Shown piece after piece: positions 22,115 through 33,833 of a stretch of 64,000 nt of DNA. Source of the DNA: Lucinisca nassula (lineage: Eukaryota; Mollusca; Bivalvia; Lucinida; Lucinidae); assembly GCA_963580285.1 (NCBI GenBank), contig OY757011.1, positions 99,850,316 through 99,914,315 on the forward strand, given 5' to 3'. The notes under the pieces are model-generated. The model searched no databases. It had not been told where the DNA came from and saw nothing but the letters and a program-made list of their open reading frames with translations. Position 1 is the first letter of the stretch. Each line of letters starts with the position of its first letter. Both the position numbers and the translations under genes were made by a program.

Positions 22115-22231
22115 TTTACTGGCATCATTGAAGACTGACAACTCATATTGTCCTTCAAATCTCTGCTGCAGCACTGACTTTAATGTTTCAGCCAACCAGT
22201 GTTCAGCATTATATACCGGCAATATCACCGA
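22115..22231 (-). CDS. B3GNTL1: B3GNTL1 (QTGAL) exon: GT2 N-terminal core
   Basis: TTGTTTTTCAG acceptor and GTAAGT donor flank 117 nt (39 codons, phase 0). It encodes [39 protein letters not shown]: the classic GT2 opening (SVI.PVYN) and nucleotide-binding beta strands. With the three exons to the left it reads as B3GNTL1, a ~350-360-residue cytosolic/nuclear enzyme in vertebrates, now assigned as QTGAL, which adds galactose to queuosine-34 of tRNA-Tyr. The start codon must lie in an upstream exon at higher coordinates. I found none that fits phase 0, so it may lie beyond the nested transposons or the window. Confidence 0.95.
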
Positions 22232-22317
22232 CTGAAAAACAATTTACAAAGCAGGATCCAAATGTTCAAAGGATCGTTAGCTTAACAACGTTAGTGGTCA
22301 AAATATTAACTATCAAT

Positions 22318-22560
22318 GGGCTGGGACTTTTATCCGACAGTGAGATGAAATGACAGCTCACGCCCCGTCGCCCAATGAAACCAATAGGGTTTATAAGCAT
22401 GGACGGTCCAACTCGCACCGCTTTGCCTGGGCAGGCTTAGATCCTCTAAGCGGTCTACCAGTACTTGTGTGTGGTCGGTTTCAGCTCTGCGTGGAAGCAT
22501 CATGCAGCCCATCTATTTTTTCAAGCCCAAATGGGTGGGGGCTGCCTATACATTTAACAG
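22318..22560 (-). mobile_element. LE-family interspersed repeat, minus strand
   Basis: GTGAGATGAAATGACAGCTC, AATGAAACCAATAGGGTTTA, CCTGGGCAGGCTTAGATCCT; matches the copy at 10840-11105. Confidence 0.8.
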
Positions 22561-22849
22561 TCACCGACAGTCACTGTCAATCAAATCAAAGGATCACCTG
22601 ACATTACATCAGAGTTTGAATTTATGTCAAATGAGCATGAAGTGTGTTCATCAGGTGATTTTTAATACATGAAGGTGAGACTCATCTTTCAGAGACAAGA
22701 CTCACCTATTAATTTAGAAATCTTCTCATGGTCCCCGAGTCATGGAACCAGTTTAATGCATGCTCAACTCCTGTGGTCAGAACTTCGTCAGAAAGCCTTG
22801 CGTGACAAATGCGATCAAGAAGATAATAAATGATTTTTTTTTTCATTGA

Positions 22850-22975
22850 TTTGAGGTTCAATGTCCCCGTCAACACTGTATAGGTCATTTTAGAGACGTT
22901 GCTTCCTATTTTGTGGGACTTCTACCCGACATTGAGATGAAATGACATCTCAAGCCCTGCCACCCAAGGATAATT
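22850..22975 (-). mobile_element. LE-family 3' fragment, minus strand
   Basis: CCCCGTCAACACTGTATAGG, AGACGTTGCTTCCTATTTTG, ACCCGACATTGAGATGAAAT, then homology stops. Confidence 0.75.
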
Positions 22976-23188
22976 AATGAAAAATGTTACCCGATTTTAT
23001 TACAAACATTTGTTGTGGGGTACAGCAATGCAAGATTTCGGGACATCCCAGCCCCTTACAAACTCGGCCCCTGACAATCTCGGCCTCTAACAAAGTTGGC
23101 CCCTACAAACTCGTACCCTCACCAACTTGGCCCCTAACAATAATATTATTATTATTGGTCCAAAAGCTATTTTTTAGTCTGGGTAAAG

Positions 23189-23353
23189 AAGGAGTGAGTG
23201 AGTGTTTGAGTTTTACGTCTCACCAACAGCTGCCATACGGAGACGGGACCTCAGTTTAAAGACTCATCCGAAAGTCTGGAGAAGCCTGGGACCGATTCTG
23301 TGACCCCTGGTTTACAAGGCGGGTAGCATAACCACTACACCATGGAGGCTTCT
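23189..23353 (-). mobile_element. tRNA-derived SINE B with 9-bp target duplication
   Basis: Complement of A box ATGGTGTAGTGGTTATGC and B box GAATCGGTCCC; flanked by TGGGTAAAG at 23180-23188 and 23354-23362. Confidence 0.87.
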
Positions 23354-23604
23354 TGGGTAAAGGTGGAAGGTTAGCAATAGTTAATAGTACATACTTGTCT
23401 CAGTGTTTGCCTTTTCAAAACTGGAGATTTTCATATTTATTGGACTGTCACGCATTCGCAGGTAACTGCCAATATAAAATAATCTTTTAATTGGATTATC
23501 TTGAGTAAGTCACTGACGCGTGCCTGTTGATTGGATTATTATTATTCGATAATTGGGTGGGAAGTACTGAGTAATTTCAGTATCCATTACAAGTCTTAAT
23601 CACG

Positions 23605-24250
23605 TCATGAGAAAACCTGAAAATTACATGTGCGAATAACAAATATGCAGATCAGCATGCGCATCTTCACACTCTGCTCAGCTCTTTTGTTCCCTGCTTG
23701 GATAGTATGATTACTGAGGCTTTTGTATGCCAACTTCATTCCTTTGAACAGCTTCTGAAACTAAGCAGGTAGGTTTTTTGCATGTGCGAATAATAAATGT
23801 GCAGATCAGCTGCTTGGACTATGGATTCTGAGACTAAGCAGGTAATTGAAATGGAGATTTCTCTGTGTATTTATGAACCGGGTAGAGCTGCATATTAAGT
23901 AAAGAATGTTGAGGAGACGCCTTAAAATGTGAAAATTTCCCGCTGCTTGGATAGTATGAAAATTGCACCTGTGAATAACGTCCAGATCAGCCTGCGCATC
24001 CGCACACTCTAATCAATGCTTTTGTTCCCTGCTTCGATAGTATGATTACTAAGGCTGTTGTATGCCAAGCTTAATTCCTTTGAACGGCTTCTGAGACTAG
24101 GCAGGTAGGTTTTTTGCATGTGTGCATAATAAATGCACAGATCAGCATGCGCATCGCACACCCTGATCAGCGCTTTTGTTCCCTGCTTGGATAGTTTGAT
24201 TAGTAAGGCTGCTGTATGCAAAACGTAATGCATCTGAACGGGTTCTGCGA
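23605..24250 (+). repeat. ~200-bp tandem repeat, about three units
   Basis: AATATGCAGATCAGCATGCG, TTTTGTTCCCTGCTTGGATA and GAACAGCTTCTGA...AGCAGGTAGG recur from about 23630, 23950 and 24118. The motif AACCTG.AAATT.CATGT also occurs in the 3' part of element P (30360, 42015). Confidence 0.7.
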
Positions 24251-25109
24251 CTAAGCCGATAGATCTAGGTCTAATATTAGGAGCAGAAATAAGAAAAATG
24301 AAGCAGGATACTGATACAAATTTTATTTAAAGTCGGAAGGTTTCAACAAATGTAACATTAGTATGTATAGCTATTAACCGACTACATCAATTAATATGAT
24401 AAGGACCAGTAATTAAGGTAAACTAATGAATGAATCGATGGATGGACCCAAAAATGTATAGAAACATCCAAACACTAGGTCATCACTCAATAATACTATT
24501 TGCCTGGACTTACCGGTGGTTGGCAAAAAATGTCTCTGGCCGTTTATTGCCATTGTAAACGCGATGTTATTTTCTCTAAACTTGTATTTTAGACAGAATC
24601 GAAATGACAAAATTAACATTTAAATTTTTATAATAGACATGTCTTAGCTAGTAATTATTGGTTTCTAGAAGATTTGGGGATGTTTTGATGATTAAATTAC
24701 CTGTTGAAATTATGCACGTAATGAGGCGGGACGGTCTTAATTATTTGTAATAAAAATGCACAAAACAAATGAATAAATGCGGAAGATGCATGAATGAACT
24801 CTAAAATATATTTATCTACTCATTTAAAGTGTAATTTGATCGATTTTCTGTGACAGTCAACTAAAATATGCCCGTAATATTAAACCTATTTACGATGTGT
24901 TAATATGGAACCAGGGGCTTTTTGCCAACCACGAAAGATTGTTATCAAAAGGAAAAGTAATTTTATGCATGCGCAATAGCATGTACATGTAAACAAGGTC
25001 ACGTGTCAAAACATTGGATCCATCTATACATTAATAAATTTAATCTATCTATCTTCATATACTGAGTAGGTCATTTTTTTTTGTTTTACGGCCCTTTCAA
25101 GATTATTTC
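24251..25109. other. no gene recognised
   Basis: AT-rich interior of element Y. A short minus-strand ATG frame ending at a GTAAGT donor (24553-24514) is present but its phase does not fit the B3GNTL1 exon at 22231. Confidence 0.4.
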
Positions 25110-25293
25110 ACTCATATCAAGCCGACCGTTAATCAGAGGTGGGCGAAAACCGGAGTACTCGGAGAAAAACCACCTGACCATCCGTTGCAGAACTTGGCGT
25201 CTCACATGTGACCCAAGCGAGGCTCAAACCACAGCGGTGAGAGACCTAATGATCAAGAGTCAGGGCTCTTAACCACTAGGCCGCGGAGGCCCG
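25110..25293 (-). mobile_element. tRNA-derived SINE C, minus strand
   Basis: Complement begins GGGCCTCCGCGGCCTAGTGG, TTAAGAGCCCTGACTC, GGTTTGAGCCTCGC; 3' body GTCAGGTGGTTTTTCTCCG. Confidence 0.83.
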
Positions 25294-26139
25294 TACTGAG
25301 TCGGTCATAATTGGCCATTACCTCAGTTGGGTAAATATAATCTATTTTTTTTTAAAGATTTTTTTCAATATACATGTATAAGTATATATTTTAAGACATA
25401 ACACAATCATTATCATTACTATCATTAATATATATACAAAAGGGTCCGTGTTTGTCAAGGGCCGAGTTTGTTAGGGGCCAAGTTGTACGGAATCGAGACA
25501 ATTCATCGACAAGACAACACATCGACACGGTTTTTGGAGACAATTCATCGACACAATAATAGACAACTCATCGACACCTTTTGAAGACCATTCATCCACA
25601 CATTTGTGTGAAGGTAATTGACAATCATAGGTAATTAACGGTAATTATGGATGAGTGGTACAATGTATTTGATTGATCTGTGAGGGGTAAAAATACAAAT
25701 ACAGAATTAGGATAAAAATTTGAGTAATATGATAATCGTTATGTTTGTATGGCACACGCTGATTAACAAAATAGTTCGAGTAATGATGTAATTGATTGTT
25801 TGTCCATGATTGATATTAAATGGCACGTGCCCTCAAAATAAGTATGAAATAAACGAATATATAAATGAAAGAAAAAAAGAAAGAAAGAATAAGAAAATGT
25901 ATAAGAATGAACGAAAGAAACAAGACATATAATGTCTACGAATGAATGAAAGAAAGAAAAATAGATTGTAAGACAGACAGACAAAGAGACAGACAGAGAG
26001 ACGGTTCAAAACGCATATAAAGACTCACCAGTATTACACGTTTTACATACATACATATGTACGTTCGGACGGGAGGGTAAGCGGGCGGACAGACAGACGG
26101 AGACAGAAAGACAGTTAAAAAAATCATATAAAAGCTTAC

Positions 26140-26242
26140 CAGTATTACACGTTCTGTGCTGCCAATTGTCACAACCATCACACTGAAGCGCATGCTGCTG
26201 CCGACGAACTTCTTTCGAACACACAATACACAGAAAATCCAT
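26140..26242 (-). CDS. PHD/treble-clef-like zinc-finger first exon (fragment)
   Basis: An ATG at 26242 opens MDFLCIVCSKEVRR...CDGCDNWQHRTCNT, a cysteine/histidine pattern (C-x2-C, then CDGC, WQHRTC). It ends at a GTAAGC donor in phase 1. Similar short exons sit at the front of molluscan genes that often also carry MULE/FLYWCH-type domains (family knowledge, recalled loosely). No partner exon is seen in the window; it may be captured or part of element X. The exon end plus donor is duplicated at about 26025-26040 (GTGAGT donor). Confidence 0.5.
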
Positions 26243-26635
26243 AATGAAGAAGAAGAAATTTTATTCAAAATTTCCTATAAAGCCCTTGAGGATATAAATG
26301 TATACATATAATGTGATGGCGATAGCGACATGTGTGTGTGTGCACGTGTGTGTCTGGCCATAGTTACCAAGTACCCTGTACATTTTCTTTTATACAATGT
26401 TTTTAACATAGAATGCATAAGTTTATTTACGCCACCCATCCTATGCGGTTAAAATGGTCTCTTAATTGTCACCAATAAGCCAAAACATTGAATTAATATA
26501 TTCTAAATGCATTATTTTTAACATAAACGTGATAATAAATCATTTTATTTTCAAAACATTGTCTTCATTTTATCAGCTTGTATATAATTTCATTATAATA
26601 ATGTGTCGATGAGTTGTCTTCAATTGTGTCGATGA

Positions 26636-26640
26636 ATTGT
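26636..26640. other. ATTGT target-site duplication, left
   Basis: ATTGT directly precedes AGTAAGAGCTCC. The same ATTGT follows GCTTCTACT at 58919-58923. The uninterrupted sequence GATGAATTGTCTCC survives (complement) in the left repeat of X near 25540, so the duplication is demonstrable. Confidence 0.85.
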
Positions 26641-27202
26641 AGTAAGAGCTCCAAGCTATTGAGATTGAGCAATAGGTGGTCTGAAAGTACCAAAAATTTA
26701 AGCCATAACCCTTTTAAGATCAACATATTGGAAGGTAGAAAACAGATGTTTCCCAACTTTTACGTCTTGCAAAAGCTTTGAAATTATGGGATACATTTAG
26801 GTACTGTTGCGCTTATGCGAAATTTGCTGAATGGCCATGTTAAATGACAGGATTCGAAATTTAAGATACACTGACAACTCAAAAAAGCATTTATTAACCA
26901 TAAATGACACCACAATATAAGGTTATGGCAAATTTACCATGCTTTCAATATCTACTGGCATTTTCTGAGTCGAGACATGGTAAAAAGTACCTTAATTTAT
27001 TGTATATCACTGTGTGACAGAATGCTGTGGAAAGCTATGCTTTTTCTCCAGTGCAAAATGTCTTTATATTTTATGATTTATGATATATGCACTATAAACA
27101 AAGTATTTGCAAAGTCAAAAACAATTTTGGCCATTTCTGATGTGCTGAAGAACTCTGTGATGAATCAAATACAAACAGTCACGAATTGCTGCCAGAATAT
27201 AA

Positions 27203-28675
27203 ACAAGAGGCCCTTGGGCCACTATGCTCACCAGAGCTCAGGTGGGCACTGCCCAATTGCAGCCATGTATTTTAACATGGTATCATTTTAATCTGCCAAG
27301 AGAACCCAATATCCAAATGAGCACCCATGTGGATTCAGTATATGAAACATTAGGCCTTTTATGAAGTAGAGGGGCGGGACATGGACCCAATGGAGCCCTG
27401 GTTGGTATCACTAAATGTGTCTTATCACACTAGGATGGTTTAGCAGTGGGGATCTGTATGGCTGGAGATATAAGGCCTTTTAAACAGTGGAGGGGTTGGA
27501 GCATGCCCTGTCGATCCCAGTAAAGCCCAAGATTGTTGTCCCTAAATGTGTCTTATCATAAGGACCAAGTATATATATAGCTTAGGGGTGGGAATCTGAA
27601 CAGTTTCCGAGATATTAGGCCCTTTTATGAAGTGGAAAGGCCCCTGCGGACACCCCTACAGTAGGTGTGCTAATACATGTAATGAGGAACAAGAACATAT
27701 ATGATTATGGGGTGGGGATTTGAATGGTTTCTGAAATATATGGCCTTTTACGAAGTGGAAGGTCGGGGCACATTGCCTCAGCACAAAGAGACCCCCCAAG
27801 ATGGTGTGACTGAACGAGTCTTATCATAAGGAACAAGAATATATATGGTTTAGGGGTGAGGAGCTGAACGATTTCTGAGATAAATGGCTTTTAATGAAGT
27901 CAAGCGGTGGGGCATAGCCCGGGCATGCCCCAGGGACTCACAAGCTGGTGTCACTGAATGTGTCTTATCATAAGGAAGATGAATATATATGGTTTAGGGG
28001 TGGGGCATGGACCAGTTTCTGATATATAAGGCCTTTTCTGAAGTGCAGGGGTAGGGCAAGGCCCTGGGAGACCCCCGGGTTGGTGTCAATGAATGTGTCT
28101 TATCATAAGGAACAAGAATATATATGGCTTAGGGGTTGGGATCTGTAAGGTTTCCAAGATATTGTGATATTATGAAATGGAGGGGGTGGGCCATGGCCCC
28201 AGAACATCCCTGGGGACCCCAAGGTTGGTGTCACTGAATGTGTCTTATCATAATGAACAAGAATATATAATGTTTATGGGCGGGGATCTGTAAGGTTACT
28301 GGGATATTGGGCCTTTTATGAAGTGGAGGGGGTGAGGCATGGCCCCGGCACATCCCAGGGGACCCCCAGGTTGGTGTCACTGAGTCCATCTTATCATAAG
28401 GAACAAGAATATATATGGTTTAGGGGTGGGGATCTCAATGGTTTCTGAGATAAATGGCATTTTATGAAGTGGAGGGGGTGGGGCATGTCCCCGGCACATC
28501 CCGGGGGACCCTCAGGTTGGTATCACTTAATGCATCTTAGCATAAGGAACAAGAATATATATAATTTAGGGGTTGGGATCTGAATGGTTTCTGAGATAAA
28601 TGGCATTTTATGAAATAGAGGGGGCAGGGCATGTCCCCGGCACATCCGGGGGGACCCCCAGGTTGATGTCACTTA
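27203..28675 (+). repeat. E-type minisatellite, 5' part in outer P
   Basis: Begins ACAAGAGGCCCTTGGGCC and continues as ~145-bp units (AGGAACAAGAATATATATGG / TTTAGGGGTGGGG / GGTTGGTGTCACTGAATGTG). It stops at TCACTTA where the 9.1-kb insertion begins, and resumes at 37798. It is the same element class as 6518-8182. Confidence 0.85.
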
Positions 28676-29600
28676 CAGGCTTGGGGTAATCATAATTTGT
28701 TATCGTAATCAGCTGTAATTGATTACATATTTTCAAGTAATCTGATGTAATCAGTAATCAGACATTTTTCTGATTACAAGTAATTTAATTTAATCAAATA
28801 CTTCCATATTTTGGCCTGTAATCATGATTATTTTCTGATTACAATTTGATTACATTTCTGTCAATATAGATGTATAAATTGTGAATTTGTGCAAGTTTAT
28901 CAGGATTCTTGACATCAGACCAATTCTTTACATATTTTTGCTAGCATGTATACTCATCATAATATCAGTAATTCCTAATAAACTGCAATTAAACATTTCA
29001 AACTGTTACCTTTCATAAAAGTTAATGGATGTGCTGAATGTTTTTCAAATCAGTTTATAAAGACTGCATAAGTGCAAATAAAGTTGATCATATAGTTGTC
29101 TTACTTTAAAGTGTGTAAGGTATGGATAGAACAGAGAATGGGGTAAAGCTGTGCAGTCGTAGTATTTTTATTAACTACCATAATGATCCTACAGGTATTG
29201 GACAGACAGGCCTGGTCAAACAGATAAGACTGTCTAGAAGAGTACTCTGATCAGGGTACACACTGTTTGCATTTTCATTTGTTTTTTATATGTATTTCTC
29301 CTTAGATAAGATATCTTTTTGTAAATTTCTAGGTGATTTTAACAAACTTTTCAGATTTCTATTTTTTATATACATATTTTACAGTTTTTTTTTTTTCACA
29401 ATGTATGAGCAGCTGTAATTTTCTATTGTTCAGTTGAGTAGGTGTGAAAAAATACATGACTGTTGCTAGTCACTCTTTGTTTGTCATGTAACTGTGAAAA
29501 AACAATATTAACTCAAATTTTGTCTTTAGGTTCCGGTTGATAAATTTAGTTTTAATCACATATTGACCATTGAGATGGATTTACAAACTGAAATCCTAAT
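28676..29600. mobile_element. left part of an insertion in outer P (TCACTTA duplication)
   Basis: Starts CAGGCTTGGGGTAATC with many GTAATC/GATTAC repeats, the look of hAT-type ends. TCACTTA stands before it (28669-28675) and again at 37798-37804. The inner P has the uninterrupted sequence (TAAGTGA at 31687-31693 on this strand). The right part is 37708-37797. Non-coding. A GATCAGGGTACACACTGTTTGC hairpin remnant lies near 29250. Confidence 0.65.
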
Positions 29601-32569
29601 AGTAGAAGCTCCCGTGTGACGAAAGCTCACAAAAATGCATTTTGAGTGGCCACCATGGTACCAAAATTCTCTTTAGTATATTATTTTAGTACTATATCTG
29701 GGCAGTATGAAACACAATATTTCCCATTTTTTAAGTCTTGCAAAACATGTTTTATATCATGCCAACATGCGGTACGCAAGTTCACGAATGTGCCAGTTAT
29801 GTAATAAGACTAACATTAGGACAATGTTGAAATATTAAGGTCTTTTCAGATGTAGTCATTAACAGTGGTGCAATTTACATTTGTTTAACTTGTTTCATGC
29901 AGGAAACTCATTAATGAAGTATAAATATGATACACACCATGATTTTAACCAGTAAAATGGTCCAAAATGGGACTATGGTAAGCATATTTGGGGCAAGCTT
30001 TTCACGAAAAACTTGTTTTAAGTTAACATAGGCAACTTGTATATTGCTAAATAGTAAATACATTTTAATGTGTTTTTGTAACCAGCATATGCCATGCACA
30101 CACCCCTTTCTGGAAATTTTAGGAATAAAATAATAGATTGTTTGAGAATTGAGAATACTATTCTCTATTTGGCATATAATGTTTAAGTATAGCCGCTCCA
30201 AAAGTGGTACAATAGTGATGGCTGCTTCATAGAAATATTTTCACACAGGATTAGATCAAACTGTATAGTTTAACTGCTTAACATTTGCACCAATCTATTC
30301 ATACACTTTTATCATTTAATATATTTTTTGACCATAATGAATGAGCCTCATCATGAGAAAACCTGCAAATTTCATGTATGAACGATAAATATGCAGATTA
30401 GCCTGTGTGTACACACAGTGTAATCAGCATCTTTGGCATTAGCACAGTCTTGTCTGGTCCTTCCCTGTTGAATCTCATGGGATGAAAACCCTCTATGAAA
30501 TTTCCAAACAAAGGATCAGACCTTTGACCCAGGTGTGCAATTAGTGTCCCAAAACTAAATAATCCAAATCGTTGTTTTTGCTAAATTATATTGCTCATAT
30601 TGGTGCTATAAATGGTCATGATATTAATATTGTTATTGATGTCCTGGACAGAAACTGATTGTTTAAAAATATGGTGTTTATATACTAAATGCTCAGATTT
30701 TAAATATTTGGATTATGGCACCGACAATAAATACTGTAAATGATGATATTGCCATTGATGACAATGATGATGGTGATGATGATGATTTCATCAAAATGTT
30801 TAGCTCCATATACACCAGTGAGGCCTTTTTATTTGAATGTGAATTGTATGTTAAACAGTGAACATTTTTAGCTCACCAGAGCCGAAGGCTTCGAGGGAGC
30901 TTATAGAATAGGCAGTTGTCCGTCGTCGTCCGTCGTATGACGTATGTCGTCTGCGTCAACACTTTCAAACGACATCTCCTCTGAAGCCACTGGGCCGATT
31001 GGGCCCAAATTTTATCTGTATTATCCTTTGGCTGGGGGATTGAAAAATTGTGTTTTTTATCAAAATCGGCACATTAGTTTGGTTGCTATGGCAACTTGTA
31101 GTTTCCATAGACTTATAATGGGGAAAATTGAAAAATGGCATTTACTGCCAAGCCTCTGCAGATATTTTGACAAAACTTTCATAAAAATGTTCTATAGGCA
31201 ATCTACTATCTGCCGTATGATTTTAGGCCTTCTGCCCATTTTTATTGGTTGCCATTGAAACCAAAATGCAAAAAATAGACAAAAAATACTTAAAAAATCA
31301 TCTCCTCAGAAACCATATGCTCTAGGAGGCTGAGACTTTATGAAAATATTCACCATATTTGCCTTTACAGGTTTTGTGTTTTTTATGAAATTTGGCCTTT
31401 CAGTTTTGTTGCTATGGCAACTTAGAGTTTCCTTTGACTTATAATGGGGAAAACTGAAAAATGGCATTTACTGCCAAGCCATTGCAGATATTTTGACAAA
31501 ACTTACATAAACATGTTCCTTGAGTAAACTTCTCTCAGCCATATGCTTTTATGTCAACCTGGGGGGCCCCTAGATTGTGCCAGGGCCATGCCCCACCCCG
31601 TCCACTTCATAAAATGCCTTATATCTCAGAAACCTTACAGATCCCAACCCCTAAATATATATTCTTGTTCCTATGATAAGATGCATTAAGTGACATCAAC
31701 CTGGGGGTCCCCGGGATGTGCCAGGGACATGCCCTGCCCCCTCTATTTCATAAAATGCCATTTATCTCAGAAACCATTCAGATCCCAACCCCTAAACTAT
31801 ATATATTCTTGTTCCTTATGCTAAGATGCATTAAGTGATACCAACCTGGGGGTCCCCCGGGATGTGCCGGGGACATGCCCCACTCCCTTCACTTCATAAA
31901 ATGCCATTTATCTCAGAAACCATTGAGATCCCCACCCCTAAACCATATATATTCTTGTTCCTTATGGTAAGATGGTCTCAGTGACACCAACCTGGAGGTC
32001 CCCTGGGATGTGCCGGGGCCATGCCCCACCCCCTCCACTTCATAAAAGGCCCAATATCCCAGTAACCTTACAGATCCCCACCCCTAAACATTATATATTC
32101 TCGTTCATTATAATAAGACACATTCTGTGACACCAACCTGGGGGTCCCCAGGGATGTTCTGGGGCCATGCCCCACCCCCTCCATTTCATAATATCACAAT
32201 ATCTTGGAAACCTTACAGATTCCCACCCCTAAACCATATATATTCTTGTTCCTTATGATAAGACACATTCATTGACACCAACCTGGGGGTCTCCCAGGGC
32301 CTTGCACCACCCCTGCACTTCAGAAAAGGCCTTATATATCAGAAACTGGTCCAAGCCCCACCCCTAAACCATATATACCGTAAAATCTCTAATAGACGCC
32401 CGGGCGTTTATTAGAATCATTACCTTTCATGAAGAGGGGGATGGGCGTTTATTAGAGGCTATAGAAACCTGCAAGTCGCATATGACGGTCCAAAACGATC
32501 AGATTCTTTCATATGGCCGCCATCTTGTTTCTCAAAAAATGACTGGCGATACATCAGCCGTGCCGGTGA

Positions 32570-32665
32570 TACAATAGACTCATCGGGTAACAATCCCACA
32601 ACATTGGAAGCAACGTCTCCAAAATGACCTTTACAGTGTTGACAGGGACGTTAAACCTCAAATAA
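32570..32665 (+). mobile_element. LE-family 3' end inside the pogo element
   Basis: GGAAGCAACGTCTCCAAAAT, ACAGTGTTGACAGGGACGTT and AAACCTCAAATAAAAAAAC match the tail of the 8500 copy. Lies just 3' of the transposase stop codon, so it may contribute 3' UTR. Confidence 0.7.
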
Positions 32666-32789
32666 AAAAACAACAAAAAGAACAAAGGCACAAGTATCAT
32701 ATAACATTTTTCTCGTTTCGTGTCAAAAATGGCAGAAACACATAAAAAATTTGTTCCCATCATTACAAGGCAATGTCACAAAAAATTTC

Positions 32790-32932
32790 CTATGAATCAA
32801 CATCGGAGGTAAGGCTTTCCTCTCTGTCTGTCATATAGCTGTCTTCCTCTTCCTCGTCATCTTCATCACTAGCGTCATTTCGCCTGTTCTGCTGTTCCAA
32901 GATCGACATGTCCACGTCAGTGCTACTATAAC
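32790..32932 (-). CDS. pogo transposase, exon 3 (acidic C-terminus)
   Basis: Acceptor TTTTCAATTCCAG; two bases complete the Gly codon, then YSSTDVDMSILEQQ...ASDEDDEEEEDSY...SLTSDVDS and TAG at 32790-32792. The acidic tail is usual for pogo/Tigger-type transposases. Confidence 0.88.
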
Positions 32933-33179
32933 CTGGAATTGAAAACGTATGCGATATTATTCATTCAGTAAAGCCACCATTTGTTTTCTAATTGAGGTTA
33001 TCTCGATATACAAGAAAAACGTGGGCCAACCTGTCAGAAATTGAGAGAAATATTTTAACTTAGCATAAGAAACCAAACAAAAAAGAGGAAAATAGAATGT
33101 TGCTTTCGAACAGTAAGTAGCTGTCATTAGTCATTACAAACGTAAGTATGGAAGAATTACGATGAACATAGCTGCTAAC

Positions 33180-33342
33180 CTGGAAATTCAAGTTCGCCGT
33201 CTTCATCGTCACTGCTTTCATACCATAATTCGTCATCCTCGGTACCATCCATTTCGTTTGAAATCCCCGTCTTTTTGAAGCTTTTGATCACGGTATCTAC
33301 AGACAGAGCTTCCCAGGCATCCTTTACCCACTGAAGTAGTAC
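33180..33342 (-). CDS. pogo transposase, exon 2
   Basis: Acceptor TTTGTTTCAG, donor GTTAGC, 163 nt, enters phase 0 and leaves phase 1. Encodes VLLQWVKDAWEALSVDTVIK, SFKKTGISNEMDGTEDDELW and an acidic run. W-V..AW..I....I..SFKK.GIS is the conserved pogo/Tigger C-terminal block, so the gene is spliced and intact through here. Confidence 0.92.
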
Positions 33343-33833
33343 CTGAAACAAAGGAAAAAAACCCGTAAACTTGTATTTTATACAAGCATCACGAAACTAC
33401 ATCTGTATAAATTTGACCCCTCTTAAAACCCAATTTTATTTAGTAAAATGGGTTTGCAGGGGTATGCATTATTTTCCTTCTTCTGCTCCAAAAGTTACTT
33501 GTGGCCTCCAGGAGATGACGAATTTAAGCTTAGCCGGTTACTGTCAGATCCTGTGGCTTCTGAACATTCTTCTTGTACATGTATGTATGTACGTCTGATT
33601 GAACAGTATCATTAATAAATACTGTTTAAACAAATACGGCCTCGTTGAGGCGGTTCTAACAAATGCTTGCAATCTATGTTTTGAGCAGAAATATAAAAAT
33701 ATCAAAATTGTTTTATCTGAAAGTGGTAAAATTTCAATATATTTGAATAGCTGTGTTTTCATGCCGGTTAGGCAGATTCAGAGTAAAAGACGGATTTCAA
33801 TCGAAAGATGTACAATCATTATACTTTAACCCA

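Larger units (their letters stand above)
23048..25495. mobile_element. element Y: ends built of short GGCCCCTAACAAACT motifs
   Basis: Left 23048-23140 carries four to five variants of ACAAACTCGGCCCCT; right 25441-25490 carries the inverted AGGGCCGAGTTTGTTAGGGG and CCAAGTTGTACGG. The interior includes a SINE B, a 200-bp tandem repeat and AT-rich DNA. No transposase. Superfamily unknown; motif-array ends recall foldback elements (inference). Confidence 0.55.
25497..26640. mobile_element. element X, left part with ~84-bp terminal inverted repeat
   Basis: The left end (25497-25580) is built of repeated ACAATTCATCGACA-type 14-mers around CACGGTTTTTGGAGAC. Its complement appears at 26600-26640, continues at 58919-58962 and again at 62990-62997, interrupted by the 32-kb and 4-kb insertions. 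Without these X would be about 1.2 kb. It contains a purine-rich tract (25865-26110) and a zinc-finger exon. Confidence 0.7.

Noticed and set aside
23605..24250. CRISPR-like direct repeats
   Set aside because: Units are ~200 bp, diverged and eukaryotic; no short repeat/spacer structure.
24514..24553. Minus-strand ATG exon MAINGQRHFLPTTG ending at a GTAAGT donor, as exon 1 of B3GNTL1
   Set aside because: It ends in phase 1, whereas the acceptor at 22231 needs phase 0; joining them destroys the conserved SVILPVYN start.
26977..27291. 104-codon frame repeated at 37057, 43116 and 53196
   Set aside because: It is repeated only because element P is repeated; it runs into the non-coding E-type end and has no domain.
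29911..30201. 96-codon frame (MERLYLNIICQIENS) present in four places
   Set aside because: Located in P flank DNA in both orientations; Ile/Phe/Tyr-rich, AT-driven composition, no conserved domain recognised.
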